A stretch of 64,000 nucleotides of DNA from Leucophora obtusa (lineage: Eukaryota > Arthropoda > Insecta > Diptera > Anthomyiidae): assembly GCA_949987735.1 (NCBI GenBank), contig OX465297.1, forward strand, positions 128,710,540-128,774,539, given 5' to 3'. This document shows, one piece after another, positions 45,409 to 55,626 of this stretch. The first letter of the stretch is position 1; every line of letters starts with the position of its first letter. The translations under genes and the position numbers were made by a program. Below the pieces are notes generated by a model. It was not told the origin of the DNA. It was given only the letters and a program-made list of their open reading frames with translations, and did no database searches.

Positions 45409-45572
45409 ATCATTTTTTTTTTGTTTATTAGTCAATTTTTTTCTATTTATTTTTATTATAATTAATAATTCTTAATGCTTTTACTCTAAAATATGTTAAA
45501 TTTTTCAAAATATGTTAATATTTGGAAATTTAAATAAAAATATTTGTAAAAGTTTTACAAAATTCCAGTTAA

Positions 45573-46495
45573 GGGGGGACATTACATTCGCGGCAGAGAA
45601 AACAGACCTTTTTTTAAAAATTCATAACTTAGTCAAAAACAAACATTTTTCCAAAATTCATTATTGTAGAGAATTGAACAAATTACAAGAAAAAAAAATT
45701 CAAAAAAATATATTTTTCACTCCAACATGGTTTTATAGAGCTCCAAACTGGCGGCAGAGAAAAAAACGGGGCCTCGTGGTTGCCGCTGGGAGTCGCAAAA
45801 ATTGTCCGATCTGGAAAAAACTGACTTTTTTAAATCTTAACAAAATTGGTTATCGTATGACACGAGCTTTTTTTTAAAATTTTTTTTAAATTTTTGGTGA
45901 TGTTCCAAATTTGAAAGTGTGTTTTTTCTAAAAAAATATTGACTTTAAAAATTCATAAAAAATGGAAAAAAAAATTAAAAAAAGCTCGTGTCATACGATA
46001 GCGAATCAAGTTTAAAAAAATACAAAAAATAAATTTCGTCAAAAAATGAACCCGCTAGTGCCGCAACCAGTACGAAAAACATGGTTTCGAGATAAACGCG
46101 TTCCAAGTTTGTGAACAAAGAAAAAATCTGCCATGCTTGCTTCGAACTGTATTACTTCATTATCTTGTGTTGTGCTGTTTCTTATAGTTTTTTGCAATCG
46201 TTTAGCAATTCGGGCTTCTTTTGAAGCTTCATATGCTTTCACTCTGGCGCATTTCAAACGATTTGCATCATTTCCTTTGCAAAAAAGTCAGGTAGCAAGT
46301 AAAACAAGTATATACCAGCTGCCGTATGTAGGTAGCGCGAAAATTAAAAATGCGCTCTCACTAATCCGGCTGTAACTTTTGAACCCGTAGGAATTTTTCC
46401 ATGAAATTTTTTTTCTTAGAATCTTAAGAATATTTACTAAAATACAAAATTATAAAAAAAGTCGATTTCAAAAAACGGCCAATGTCATGTCCCCC
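45573..46495. mobile_element. TTAA-flanked inverted-repeat element, 923 bp
   Basis: TTAA at 45569-45572 and 46496-46499 flanks GGGGGGACATTACATT and AATGTCATGTCCCCC. TTAA duplication is typical of piggyBac-type (and a few other) transposons. The G-run termini differ from usual piggyBac C-run starts, so the family is open. A ~275-bp internal block absent from the copy at 1-404 contains a minus-strand frame (46039-46257; KCARVKAYEASKEARIAKRL) that may be transposase debris but is not identifiable. Confidence 0.7.
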
Positions 46496-46570
46496 TTAAA
46501 TAATATTTGTTTTGAGTTTTAGGATATTTCAAAAATAATTTTTTTTTTTGCAAGGCAATTTTAAAAAAAA

Positions 46571-47046
46571 ATTTTTTTTTTTGCCAAACGTAGGCGTCGA
46601 CTTTTTCAATTTTTCGTTATAGTTTCGGAATTTAAAGTTGGATTTTAAAGTGTGATATATCGATTTTTTTGCCTCGAGGAGACCAGTATTTAGCTATAAA
46701 GCAAAAATCCAATGAAAAAAAATTTTAAAAAGCGACCCTACGTTCGGCAACCAATATATAAAAAATTTTTTTACTGGGTTTATCGAAAAACTTCCTTAGC
46801 TAAAGTTTAAGAATTTTTTGTGAGCTTTAATTTTTTGATATTAGGGTGGTACATTAGGGTGGTAGAAACTGAGATCTGGTGGTTAACTACTATAACGGGA
46901 TACTTGAGGTCAATGGACCTTAAAGCAAAACACTGGTATCCTCGAGAGAAAAACATCGATGTATCATACTTTAAGATTCGACTGTAAATGCTAAAGATAT
47001 AACGAAAAATGTAAAATGGCGACCCCTACGTTCGGCAAAAAATTTT
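46571..47046. repeat. Palindromic repeat ('gaacgtagggtcg' family)
   Basis: 'tttgccaaacgtaggcgtcg' (46573) and its diverged complement 'cgacccctacgttcggcaaa' (47021) bound arms of about 150 bp that include 'tatcgatttttttgcctcga' and complement. A third copy of the motif ('cgaccctacgttcggcaacc') sits inside near 46733. Confidence 0.55.
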
Positions 47047-47070
47047 TTTTTTGAAACTTCCTTGCAAAAA

Positions 47071-48809
47071 TACTTCATATTGGAGGGTGTACAGCGTACT
47101 TTTTTTTTTTTTTGCCTGTAAGGTGGTACGCTCTACTGTACATGGTATGTAAATATTTATTGTATCGTTGTAAAAGCTTTTGCCATTTTAAGCTTACTGT
47201 ATAGAACAGAAAGCTTTTATGAAAAAAAACAACTGCACAAACTACTAATAATTTAACATACGCTATGATATCCAAGACACTAACCAATATATACAGAACT
47301 GTTAATTTGTAACCCTGCTATAAATACTGTTATTAGTCTATTCTCCTAAATTATTATGCTGGCAGCATTAACAAATTATCAATATTTTTCAATTGTGTAA
47401 TTTGTTTTTTAATATTTTGTGCATAAAGTCATTAATTCCACACCATATAAACCAATGTTGGAAAGACTAAAGATAAAAACATAAATTAAAAAAAAAAAAA
47501 ATCTTAAGTGCTGTCTAGAGTGCTTTCATTTTACTTTCTTCTATTGTACAATTCATTTGGTTTTGGAAAGAAATATTAGAAAAAAATCGCATTTGTTAAT
47601 AACGCTACATTTAGAAATTATGTCAATGATGTTTTAACAATTTTTTCCCCTTCAACCGTTATATACACAAAGACGAGTGTTAAATATGACAGTAAAAAAA
47701 TGTACAACAAATTACACAAGATGACAACATCTTAACTTTTAAAAAATATTTCAACCAAAACAATGTATTCATCTATAGCGGCCTATACTTTAAAATCGCA
47801 ATTTTTCCAAGTTGTCCTTAAAGTCCAACTGTTAGTATAACATGGGGTCACCTCTAAAAACTGCAAAAACGGCAAAATTTCAAGCAAAACAGTTTCCATA
47901 TGAAAAAGTTATCGCAATAAATTTTAGAAAATAATTTTTGTTTGTGTCATGCAGTATTATTATACAAGACAAAATATTTTAAAATGGTAAAGCTGAAGTA
48001 AATTAAAATAAAATGTAAATTAGAATACATTGTATATTTTCTATTTAGACACACAGACAGACAAACAAATAATTAAACACAATACAAGCACACACCACAC
48101 TTAATGACAAAATGTGTAAATGTGTTCATTTTCTTGTTTTGCTTAATTAGTAAAGAACAATTTTTTTATGTTTATTAAAATAATTTATATTTTTTGCAGG
48201 AAATGAAATAGAAAATTATAAAAAAAGTAGAATTTAATGTAGAATTTATGCAATTTTTGTATTTAAAAGCTGATAAATAAAGGTGACTGCTATTCAAGAG
48301 TACTCGAAGCGTATGATTAAATTTTTATTTTAAATAGCGATCAAAACTCGGTACGTTGTTAGCATGCCTTAACCCTTTGACGACCATAGGCAAGTACGCT
48401 TGCCAAATGTTCTTTTGCACTTATAATTGCCCTATCTCACGCTAAAGGATTCAAAAGTGGTTTGAAAAATTAATCTATTTTTTTATGAAAACATTTCTGA
48501 AAATTATGAAATTTAAATTTATTTGTACATGTGTGTTAAAGTACTCTAGAAAATAAAAATTTAGATACCCGTATAGTTCGTGTTGTGGATCCATGGCTGC
48601 CACTTATTTCACATATTTGAAATGTTGGTGAAAAATTCATCCTAAAGCGGAACAAGACGAATATCGAAAGAGACTCAAACATCCTCTCGATTCCTGGTGA
48701 AAATTACAAAAGTTATCTTACTGTTGGTTGGCACATACTCCAGGGAACACAAAGTGTAATTACAATGGAATTAGAATATCTTCGCGGTGCCGCCATTTCA
48801 ACATTTCTT
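47071..48809. other. Gene-free sequence
   Basis: AT-rich; no genes, element ends or tRNAs recognised. 'tggtacgctctactgtacat' near 47127 has a tRNA-like look but no B box. Confidence 0.4.
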
Positions 48810-48816
48810 AATCAAT

Positions 48817-49235
48817 GTGGGAGCTGTGGTGTAATGGTTAGCACGTTGGACTGTTACACGTGAGGTTGCGGGTTCGATTCCCAACCAAGGCAACAGCAAT
48901 TTATGAGAAATAATAGTATGTATGAGTTTTTTCTATCCCTCATACATATCGCAGCGTCCTCCTTCGGTGTTCCCATAGCACTTAACCCCACCGAAGTAAA
49001 ATAATATAACAGGGCTATGAACTAAAAAGCTTCAACAAAGTTCGCCAACTCACCATCAGATGGCGCGCAACAACTGTTCTACAATTCAACATCTCGCGCA
49101 ATTACAGTGTTGCCATATTTGAAGCCCTTCATCTTTCACCACCTTTCACTTCTTCTCTATCCCCTTTCCAAAGGAAGCAAACACGTTAATTAATAGAAAA
49201 AATTTCCTGAGTGTTGCTTCTCTATTAAAAAAAAA
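48817..49235 (+). mobile_element. tRNA-derived SINE, copy 2, with target duplication
   Basis: Flanked by AATCAAT (48810-48816 and 49236-49242). The head GTGGGAGCTGTGGTGTAATGG (A box) and CGGGTTCGATTCCC (B box) resembles a tRNA gene through about 48890. The body has 'ctccttcggtgttcccatag', 'aagttcgccaactcaccatc', 'gttgccatatttgaagccc'. The tail is 'attaaaaaaaaaaa'. This is classic SINE structure. It has no coding capacity and would depend on a LINE for mobility; the tail is poly(A), unlike the (AACT)n LINE here. Confidence 0.85.
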
Positions 49236-49689
49236 AATCAATTGAGTTCGTTTTGATCTTAGAATAATATCTGCGATTATACTTTCAACTTCATTTACTT
49301 TTTGAGACTGTGTATAAAAATAAGGTGCACAAATTAATTTTATTTGGAAATTTAAATAGAATAATTAAGGAGTTGCATATAAATTCGTTGTGCACCACTT
49401 TATGATTAAGTTATTACCGACTTGTGTATGCTAAAGAAGAGACACGTCATGCAAAATATAATAATAAGAAATATTTGCAAAAATCTTAATATTGTGAATA
49501 CCGTAACACAGTTTATATAGACCCAAATTTGGGAACTCAGCTTACACTTGTCCGCAAATAACAGCTAAAAAACACTATTTTAAAATTTGTTTTCTAACTT
49601 TAAATATTTAAAAATTAGGAACAGGAAAAAAATGGTATAGCCCCCAGGATGAGTTTTTTTTAAGACAAGTTACATTCGGGAGGAAATCC

Positions 49690-50038
49690 TTCCAATTTAC
49701 TGTGGTGCCTTGCTTTAAAAGGGATTAGAGAAGAAATGAAAGGTGATGAAACATTAATTTCTTCCAACATGACAACACTATAATTACGCGATATGTTGAA
49801 TCTTAGAACAGTTGTTGGAAGCTATCTGATGAAAAGTTTGCGAACTTTGTTGAAGCTTTTTTTTTTATTTTACTTCGGTGGGACTACATGATATGGAAAC
49901 ACCGAACAAGGTCGCTGCGATATGTGTGAGGGATAGCGAAAACTCATACATCTTATTTTTCTAAATTGGTGTTTTCGACGTTGGGGATCGAACCGGCAGC
50001 CTTATGTGTAACAGTCCAACTCGCTAAACAATACCCAC
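49690..50038 (-). mobile_element. tRNA-derived SINE, copy 3, 3'-truncated
   Basis: Minus strand from GTGGGTATTGTTTAGCG through B box CCGGTTCGATCCCC and the shared body ('aagttcgcaaacttttcatc', 'atatcgcgtaattatagtg' type) to about 49690. No poly(A) tail. More diverged than the other copies, and only 450 bp from copy 2 in opposite orientation. Confidence 0.75.
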
Positions 50039-50424
50039 AAATACAGTTTTTTCAACAAACTAGATAGTATCCCCTTGCTAACCTTACCGGCCATACCGCA
50101 ATCTAATGACGCACAGGACGATAAACTTCCTAAGCACACACAAGTCTGTCATGCAAGTGAAGCAAAAAATTTCCCCTACTAGTACAATGTTCTACACATA
50201 TAACAAATCTCCCTAAATTTTAAGTGACAAAAATAATTGTTAAAATTCGATTTTCATTTTAACAACAATTTTAATTGAATCAATTAGAAAAATCACACAT
50301 TATAAAGGCATCGGAAAATCTTAAACTTTATTAAAAATAAAAAATTGGTTTTGGTAAAATAACCGTCTCTTTTTATGAAGCTTGTCTATTTTTTTTTTCT
50401 TAATATCGAACAACCCTATTACTA
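50039..50424. other. Gene-free spacer
   Basis: Nothing recognised between the SINE and the next MITE. Confidence 0.4.
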
Positions 50425-50673
50425 CAGCCAGAAAACAGATTCGGTGCTGACAACCCCATTTGTTGCCAATCGAATGGTTCAGTTGCATCAAATAAATTTT
50501 TCGTTTGCGGCTACCGAATTATTCTTAATACAACTGAAATTCCGTTGTCACAGTCAAATTAGTCTTGTCTCAATTGGTTTTCTGTTGCCACAACTGAAAA
50601 ATTCGGCTACCACAACCGAACCATGCGATTGACTACAAATGGGGTTATCAGAACTGATTCTGTTTTCTGGGTG
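50425..50673. mobile_element. MITE with CCAGAAAACAGATTC ends, copy 2
   Basis: Starts 'agccagaaaacagattcgg', ends 'gattctgttttctgg'; the reverse-orientation match of 35622-35868. Confidence 0.7.
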
Positions 50674-50756
50674 TATTTCCAGAAAAAAAAAAACAATTGT
50701 CCGATGGATAAAAGAACGAAATAAACTATTGAAAAAAAGAGTAAATCACTCAATTG

Positions 50757-51825
50757 AACTACACCTTTTGCAATTGTAATTCAGAAAATATCAATTGAAA
50801 TTCAGAATTTCCATTTGAAATTCAGAATTTCCATTTGAAATTCAGAAAACATCAATTGAAATTCAGAATTTCCATTTGAAATTCAGAAAACATCAATTGA
50901 AATTCAGATTTTCCATTTGAAATTCAGAAAATATCAATCGAAATTCAGAAAATATCATTCGAAATTCAGAAAATATCATTTGAAATTCCGAAAATATCAT
51001 TTGAAATTCAGATAATATCAATTATTATTTAGAAAACATCAATTGAAATTCAGAAAATATCAATTGAAATTCAGAAATCGTCATTTAAAATTCAGAAATC
51101 GTCATTTGAAATTCAGAAAATATCAATTGAAATTCAGAAACCGTCATTTGAAATTCAGAAAATATCAATTCAAATTCAGAAAATATCATTTGAAATTCAG
51201 AAAATGTCAATTGAAATTCAGAAAATATCATTTGGAATTCAGAAAATATCATTTGCAATTCAGAAAATGTCAATTGATGTTCAGAAAACATCAATTGAAA
51301 TTCAGAAAATATCAATTGAAATTCAGAAATCGTCATTTGAAATTCAGAAAATATCAATAGAATTTCAATTGATATTTTCTGAATTTCCATTGATGTTTTC
51401 TGAATATCAATTGATACTTTCTGAATTTCAAATGATACTTTCTGAATTTCAAATGATATTTTCTGAATTTCAATTGACATTTTCTGAATTTCAAATGATA
51501 TTTTCTGAATTGCAAATGACGGTTTCTGAATTTCAACTGATATTTTCTGAATTTCAAATGATATTTTCTGAATTTCAATTGACATTTTCTGAATTTCAAA
51601 TGATATTTTCTGAATTTCAATTGATATTTTCTGAATTTCAAATGACGGTTTCTGAATTTCAATTGATATTTTCTGAATTTCAAATGACGATTTCTGAATT
51701 TCAATTGATATGTTCTGAATTTCAATTGATATTTTCTGAATTTCAATTGATATTTTCTGAATTTCAAATGGAAATTCTGAATTTCAATTGATATTTTCTG
51801 AATTACAGTTGCAAAAGGTGTAGTT
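50757..51825. mobile_element. Foldback element built of 21-bp tandem repeats in opposed arms
   Basis: Outer inverted ends AACTACACCTTTTGCAA and its complement enclose two arrays. 50785-51357 repeats TTCAGAAAATATCAATTGAAA-type units (21 bp); 51360-51800 repeats the reverse complement. Variants include 'aatcgtcattt' and 'aatttccattt'. The arms are unequal (about 600 and 465 bp). Because 21 is a multiple of 3 and the unit has no stop in several frames, long meaningless open frames (105-195 codons; KFRKYQL, EIQKISF, FSEFQLI periods) appear on both strands. The architecture is that of Drosophila FB-type foldback transposons; relationship unproven. Confidence 0.85.
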
Positions 51826-51867
51826 CGTTCCTGAATGACACAACTATATTATACACACGCGTAAATG

Positions 51868-52165
51868 CCCTACGGGAAATTTTAACAAACTGTCACCGAA
51901 CTGGCCCCTTTATATGAAATAGACTGGTCACTTTTACATGGCGTTGTCATAGGAGGTGGAAATTGACCCCTTGTGACATGTCACAAGACAAATCCTAGGA
52001 CAGGTTACTGAACTCTCAATTTCAGGGACCTGTCCTGGGATTTGTCTTGTGACATGTCACAAGGGGTCAATTTCCACCTCCTATGACAACGCCATGTAAA
52101 AGTGACCAGTCTATTTCATATAAAGGGGCCAGTTCGGTGACAGTTTGTTAAAATTTCTCGTAGGG
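51868..52165. mobile_element. CCCTACGGG palindromic MITE, complete copy, 298 bp
   Basis: CCCTACGGGAAATTTTAAC to the complement of CCCTACGAGAAATTTTAAC. The arms pair over nearly the full length ('aaactgtcaccgaactgg', 'cacttttacatggcgttg', 'aattgaccccttgtgac'), with a short centre near 'gaactctcaatttcag'. The duplication is unclear. Relatives: 42400, 44693 and a diverged terminus at 59193. Confidence 0.8.
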
Positions 52166-52634
52166 TGCTTACAACGCACGTGAATGCTTAATTCTGCATA
52201 AACATAAATGCTTAATAAATGCTTACAAAAATAAGAAAATATTTAAAAAAAAGTTTTTTGTACATAGAAAAAACAGGAGGCACCAACAATGGGAATTTGT
52301 AGAAGCAATCACATTTGCTTTTAAATTGAAATTTTATTTCCAACAACTCTTTTGTTGGAAATATTTGTAACTCGTTTTTAAATTGTTATCTTTCATATAA
52401 AAATTGTTTAAAAATAAAAATTCAAAGTTACAAAAAAAAAAGATTTTTTTTTTGGATTTACAGATTTCTTTGTTGGTGCCTTTTTAAAAAGTTTTTTTTT
52501 TGTATTTACAAATTTGGTTTGAGAAAGGTGTTTAAAAATTTAATTAGAATTTTGTAAATTCTTTCTGTGTAGGTTTAGAAAAAAATTTATCGTAACTTAA
52601 ATTTATATGAAAATTATTTTTTTTTTTTAAAGTT
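52166..52634. other. Gene-free spacer
   Basis: No gene. A 'caccaac'-flanked inverted stretch near 52280-52480 ('ggaggcaccaac' and 'gttggtgcct') suggests another small palindromic element of about 210 bp. Confidence 0.4.
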
Positions 52635-52868
52635 ATCCCCCTGATTATGTAAGGCGTTAGCGTATTTAGTAAAAACGCCTCCATACAAATTGAATTTTTC
52701 GAAATCGTAATTAACAAAAAGTGATATTTCCTGGCGAATCTAATACAATTTTAGTAAAATATAAGTCTTACTTGACTGTTAAAAGTTTCCAAAAATATTA
52801 TTTATAACGACTTTACTGTAAAAACGCCTAAAAACGTCTACGCCTACGCCTTACATAATCAGGGGGAT
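52635..52868. mobile_element. MITE with ATCCCCCTGATTATG ends, 234 bp
   Basis: Inverted ends ATCCCCCTGATTATGTAAGG and its complement, with 'cgtatttagtaaaaacgcc' internal symmetry. Non-coding. Confidence 0.75.
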
Positions 52869-53077
52869 TGTTTTTCGTTCGATTTGAGATCATATGTTAC
52901 TTATAAAATTTTCTTTTAAATTCTTTTCAAACTACAGAAAGATGATAAAATTTTTACAAGTAAATTACAGAGAATAAAAATTTTAAAAAATTCGATAAGG
53001 CTGGCAGGATAGAATACGTATTTTCGGGTCCCACTACAGACCCGTCCTCACTATTCTATACCTTTATGGGTTAATAA

Positions 53078-53469
53078 CACTATGCGACAGTCAAAATCGG
53101 GATGGGATGAAACCAACGGGAAATGTTATATCGGTCAAAAACAAGTTATACTTGTCCCGGCGTTTCGCTGGGTCACCCCTAGGAATCGAGATATATTTTT
53201 TTTTGACATAACTCGAGAACCACTAGTCCGATTTTGCTCAAACAATTTTAAAAAAATTAAAAATTACAATTCCTTTAATCTGTTCATATAACGTTTTTCT
53301 ATATACTCAACAGTTTTGCCGGTAAAAATAAATGTTTGTTACCGCTACCATAAAAATCAATAACCTTTTGTTTATTACTTTTTTTTTAATATTTTAGGCA
53401 AAAAATATTTTTTTCTCCGGTAGTTTGAACCCTTCCCGATCACTGACCCCTACCATTTGTCTCACAGTG
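53078..53469. mobile_element. Foldback MITE (PIF/Harbinger-like), copy 3, reversed and shortened
   Basis: Starts CACTATGCGAC after TAA (53075-53077) and ends CTCACAGTG before TAA (53470-53472). 392 bp: much of one arm is deleted. Perfect 3-bp duplication. Confidence 0.8.
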
Positions 53470-53472
53470 TAA

Positions 53473-54095
53473 TTGATGATGATCTATTTATATTGATTGT
53501 GAAACAAATAAGCAAATGACATCGAACTCAATTAGAATAACATCAACGAAATTGTATTCAACTCTGATCGACAAACATATGAAGCACATATTTATAAAGC
53601 ACAAAAAATTTAAAAAATATATATTTTTTACTTAAGGCGTGTTTTTTAATTAAAAAATAAATAAAAATCAACAAACTCGGTTGTTAAATTTTGCTTTGAA
53701 TTCCAACAAACTCGTTCGTTGTTATGAAAAAATATTTAATTGAAAACACAATTCAACAATCAAGTCAACAACATCGTTTGTTAATAGTAAAATGTTGTTT
53801 TTTCAAACGCGTCGTATAGACCAAATACAATTAACATTGTCATTAATATGTATTTTTATTAATTCTAATTTAGTAGGTTTGAGGTTAAGTAGAAAAATAA
53901 ACCTTCCTCAAAAGTTATAAACACATTAAATTTGCAAAATTTTTGTTAAAATTTGCTTTGAATTTCAACAAATGTGTTGGTTGGTTACCTAATTGAAATA
54001 CATGCAAGTAACTAAAATGTTGTTTGTATTTACAAAATTAATTGTAGGCTAAATTTAATGAAAAGTTTAAAGGCTTAGTTGTATTTTACCAGAGA
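53473..54095. other. Gene-free spacer
   Basis: 'caacaaactcg' and 'caacatcgtttgtt' motifs recur in both orientations (53660-53990), perhaps another palindromic remnant. No genes. Confidence 0.4.
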
Positions 54096-54098
54096 TTA

Positions 54099-54727
54099 CA
54101 CTGTGAGACAAATGGTAGGGGTCAGTGATCGGGAAGTGTTCAAACTACCGGGGAAAGTTATATCGGTAAAAAAAAGAAGTTATACGTGTCCCGGCGTTTC
54201 GCTGGGTCACCCCTAGGAATCGAGATATATCGATTTGACCTTTGGTGGTCTTTTTTTTGACATAACTCGAGAACCACTAGTTTGCTCAAACAATTTTAAA
54301 AAAATTAAAAATTACCATTCCTTTAATCTGTTCATATAACGTTTTTCTATATACTCAACAGTTTTGGCGGTAAAAATAAATGTATGAAGACAAAAATATT
54401 TTTTGCCTAAAATATTAAAAAAAAGTAATAAACAAAAGGTTATTGATTTTTATGGTAGCGGTAACAAACATTTATTTTTACCGGAAAAACTGTTGAGTAT
54501 ATAGAAAAACGTTATATGAACAGATTAAAGGAATTGTAATTTTAAAATTTTTTAAAATTGTTTGAGCAAAATCGGACTAGTGGTTCTCTAGTTATGGCAA
54601 AAAAAAGATATATCTCGATTCCTAGGGGTGACCCAGCGAAACGCCGGGACACGTATAACTTCTTTTTTTACCGATATAACATCTCCCGTTGGTTTCATCC
54701 CATCCCGATTTTGACTGTCGCATAGTG
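54099..54727. mobile_element. Foldback MITE (PIF/Harbinger-like), copy 4, full length
   Basis: CACTGTGAGAC after TTA (54096-54098) to GCATAGTG before TTA (54728-54730), 629 bp, collinear with copy 1 at 8461-9090. Only ~630 bp separates it from the reversed copy 3. Confidence 0.8.
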
Positions 54728-54928
54728 TTATTAATTATAGAGATAGGAAATCAAAACTTAAACTACTCACCGATAGAGGGCGCTGAAATTTAGTATTACC
54801 TTAGCAACTATTTAGTATCAGTTTAATATCAGCTGAACCTATATTTAAAAACCGCTGAAAACTGCTGAAAACTGCTGAAAACTGCTCAAAATAAGGAAAA
54901 AACAAACGCGGAATATATTCAAATAATA

Positions 54929-55624
54929 CAGGGTCCGCCATCTAACGTTTTTTTTTCAACTAGTGCTTATTTCGTGAATGGTAACACTTAGCTCATGTCT
55001 GATTTGACAGATAATTAGTTTTATATGTTGTGTATACGCTTGAACAACGCTGAGAAATATTGCGACATTACTTTGAAAATCATGGTAATGTTGCTGAATG
55101 TGTGCGAAAATTGCGTACGGATTTTGGAAGCCCGTTATCGGGCCATGTTGAACGAATTTGTGTTCACAAAAATTGAAGAGGAGGATATTGGCAACATTTG
55201 GTTTCAACAGGACGGCTACACTCGATGTTTTGCGCCCTGTTTTTGAAGATCGCATTATCAGCCGCAGAGCTGATGTCGTTTGGCCACCTCGGACCTGCGA
55301 TTTGACACCGTTGGACTATTATTTGTGGGGTGCCGTCAAAGATAAGTGTTACGCCGACAAGCCAGAGACAATTGACGCTTTAAAGGACAATATTCGTGAA
55401 GCCATTGGTGAAATACAGCTGCACACAATCGATAATGTGCTTAAAAATTGGGCCGATCGTATAGGCTACTGCATGGCCAGCCGAGGCAGCCATATGAATG
55501 AAATTATTTTCCATTATTAACCGGAAGGATTGTACTTTCAAATAAAAAAAGAAATTTGAGAAAATATTCAGTAGTTTTTTTTTTATAGCATTTTCAAAAA
55601 AAAAAAGTTATTTGGCGGACCCTG
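54929..55624 (+). mobile_element. Internally deleted Tc1/mariner-type element, 696 bp
   Basis: CAGGGTCCGCCA...GGCGGACCCTG between TA dinucleotides (54927-54928 and 55625-55626). Carries a transposase remnant on the plus strand and an 'aataaa' after the stop. Confidence 0.85.
55030..55517 (+). pseudogene. Transposase remnant of the CAGGGTCC mariner-type element
   Basis: A start-proximal HTH piece (LRHYFENHGNVAECVRKLRT, about 55056-55120) is fused after a deletion to RYRAMLNEF...IGNIWFQQDG (second catalytic Asp). A further gap of about ten residues shifts the frame before LDVLRPVFEDRIISRRADVV, WPPRTCDLTPLDYYLWG (third catalytic position) and a complete C-terminus (RGSHMNEIIFHY, stop 55518). 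The first catalytic Asp region is gone. Inactive. Confidence 0.8.
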
Positions 55625-55626
55625 TA

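Noticed and set aside
46039..46257. Basic/Ala-rich frame (KCARVKAYEASKEARIAKRL) as a gene
   Set aside because: It sits within a block of a TTAA-flanked element and I cannot match it to any family; kept only as possible debris.
48817..48890. True tRNA gene (Asn-like GTT loop)
   Set aside because: Anticodon-arm and acceptor pairing fail, and the sequence continues into a SINE body with poly(A) and target duplication.
50785..51357. Possible CRISPR-like array
   Set aside because: Units are contiguous 21-bp repeats without unique spacers, in a eukaryotic genome; they are part of a foldback element.
51043..51791. Long open frames (105-195 codons) on both strands with 7-residue periods
   Set aside because: They follow directly from the stop-free 21-bp repeat and occur in several frames and both strands; no protein is implied.
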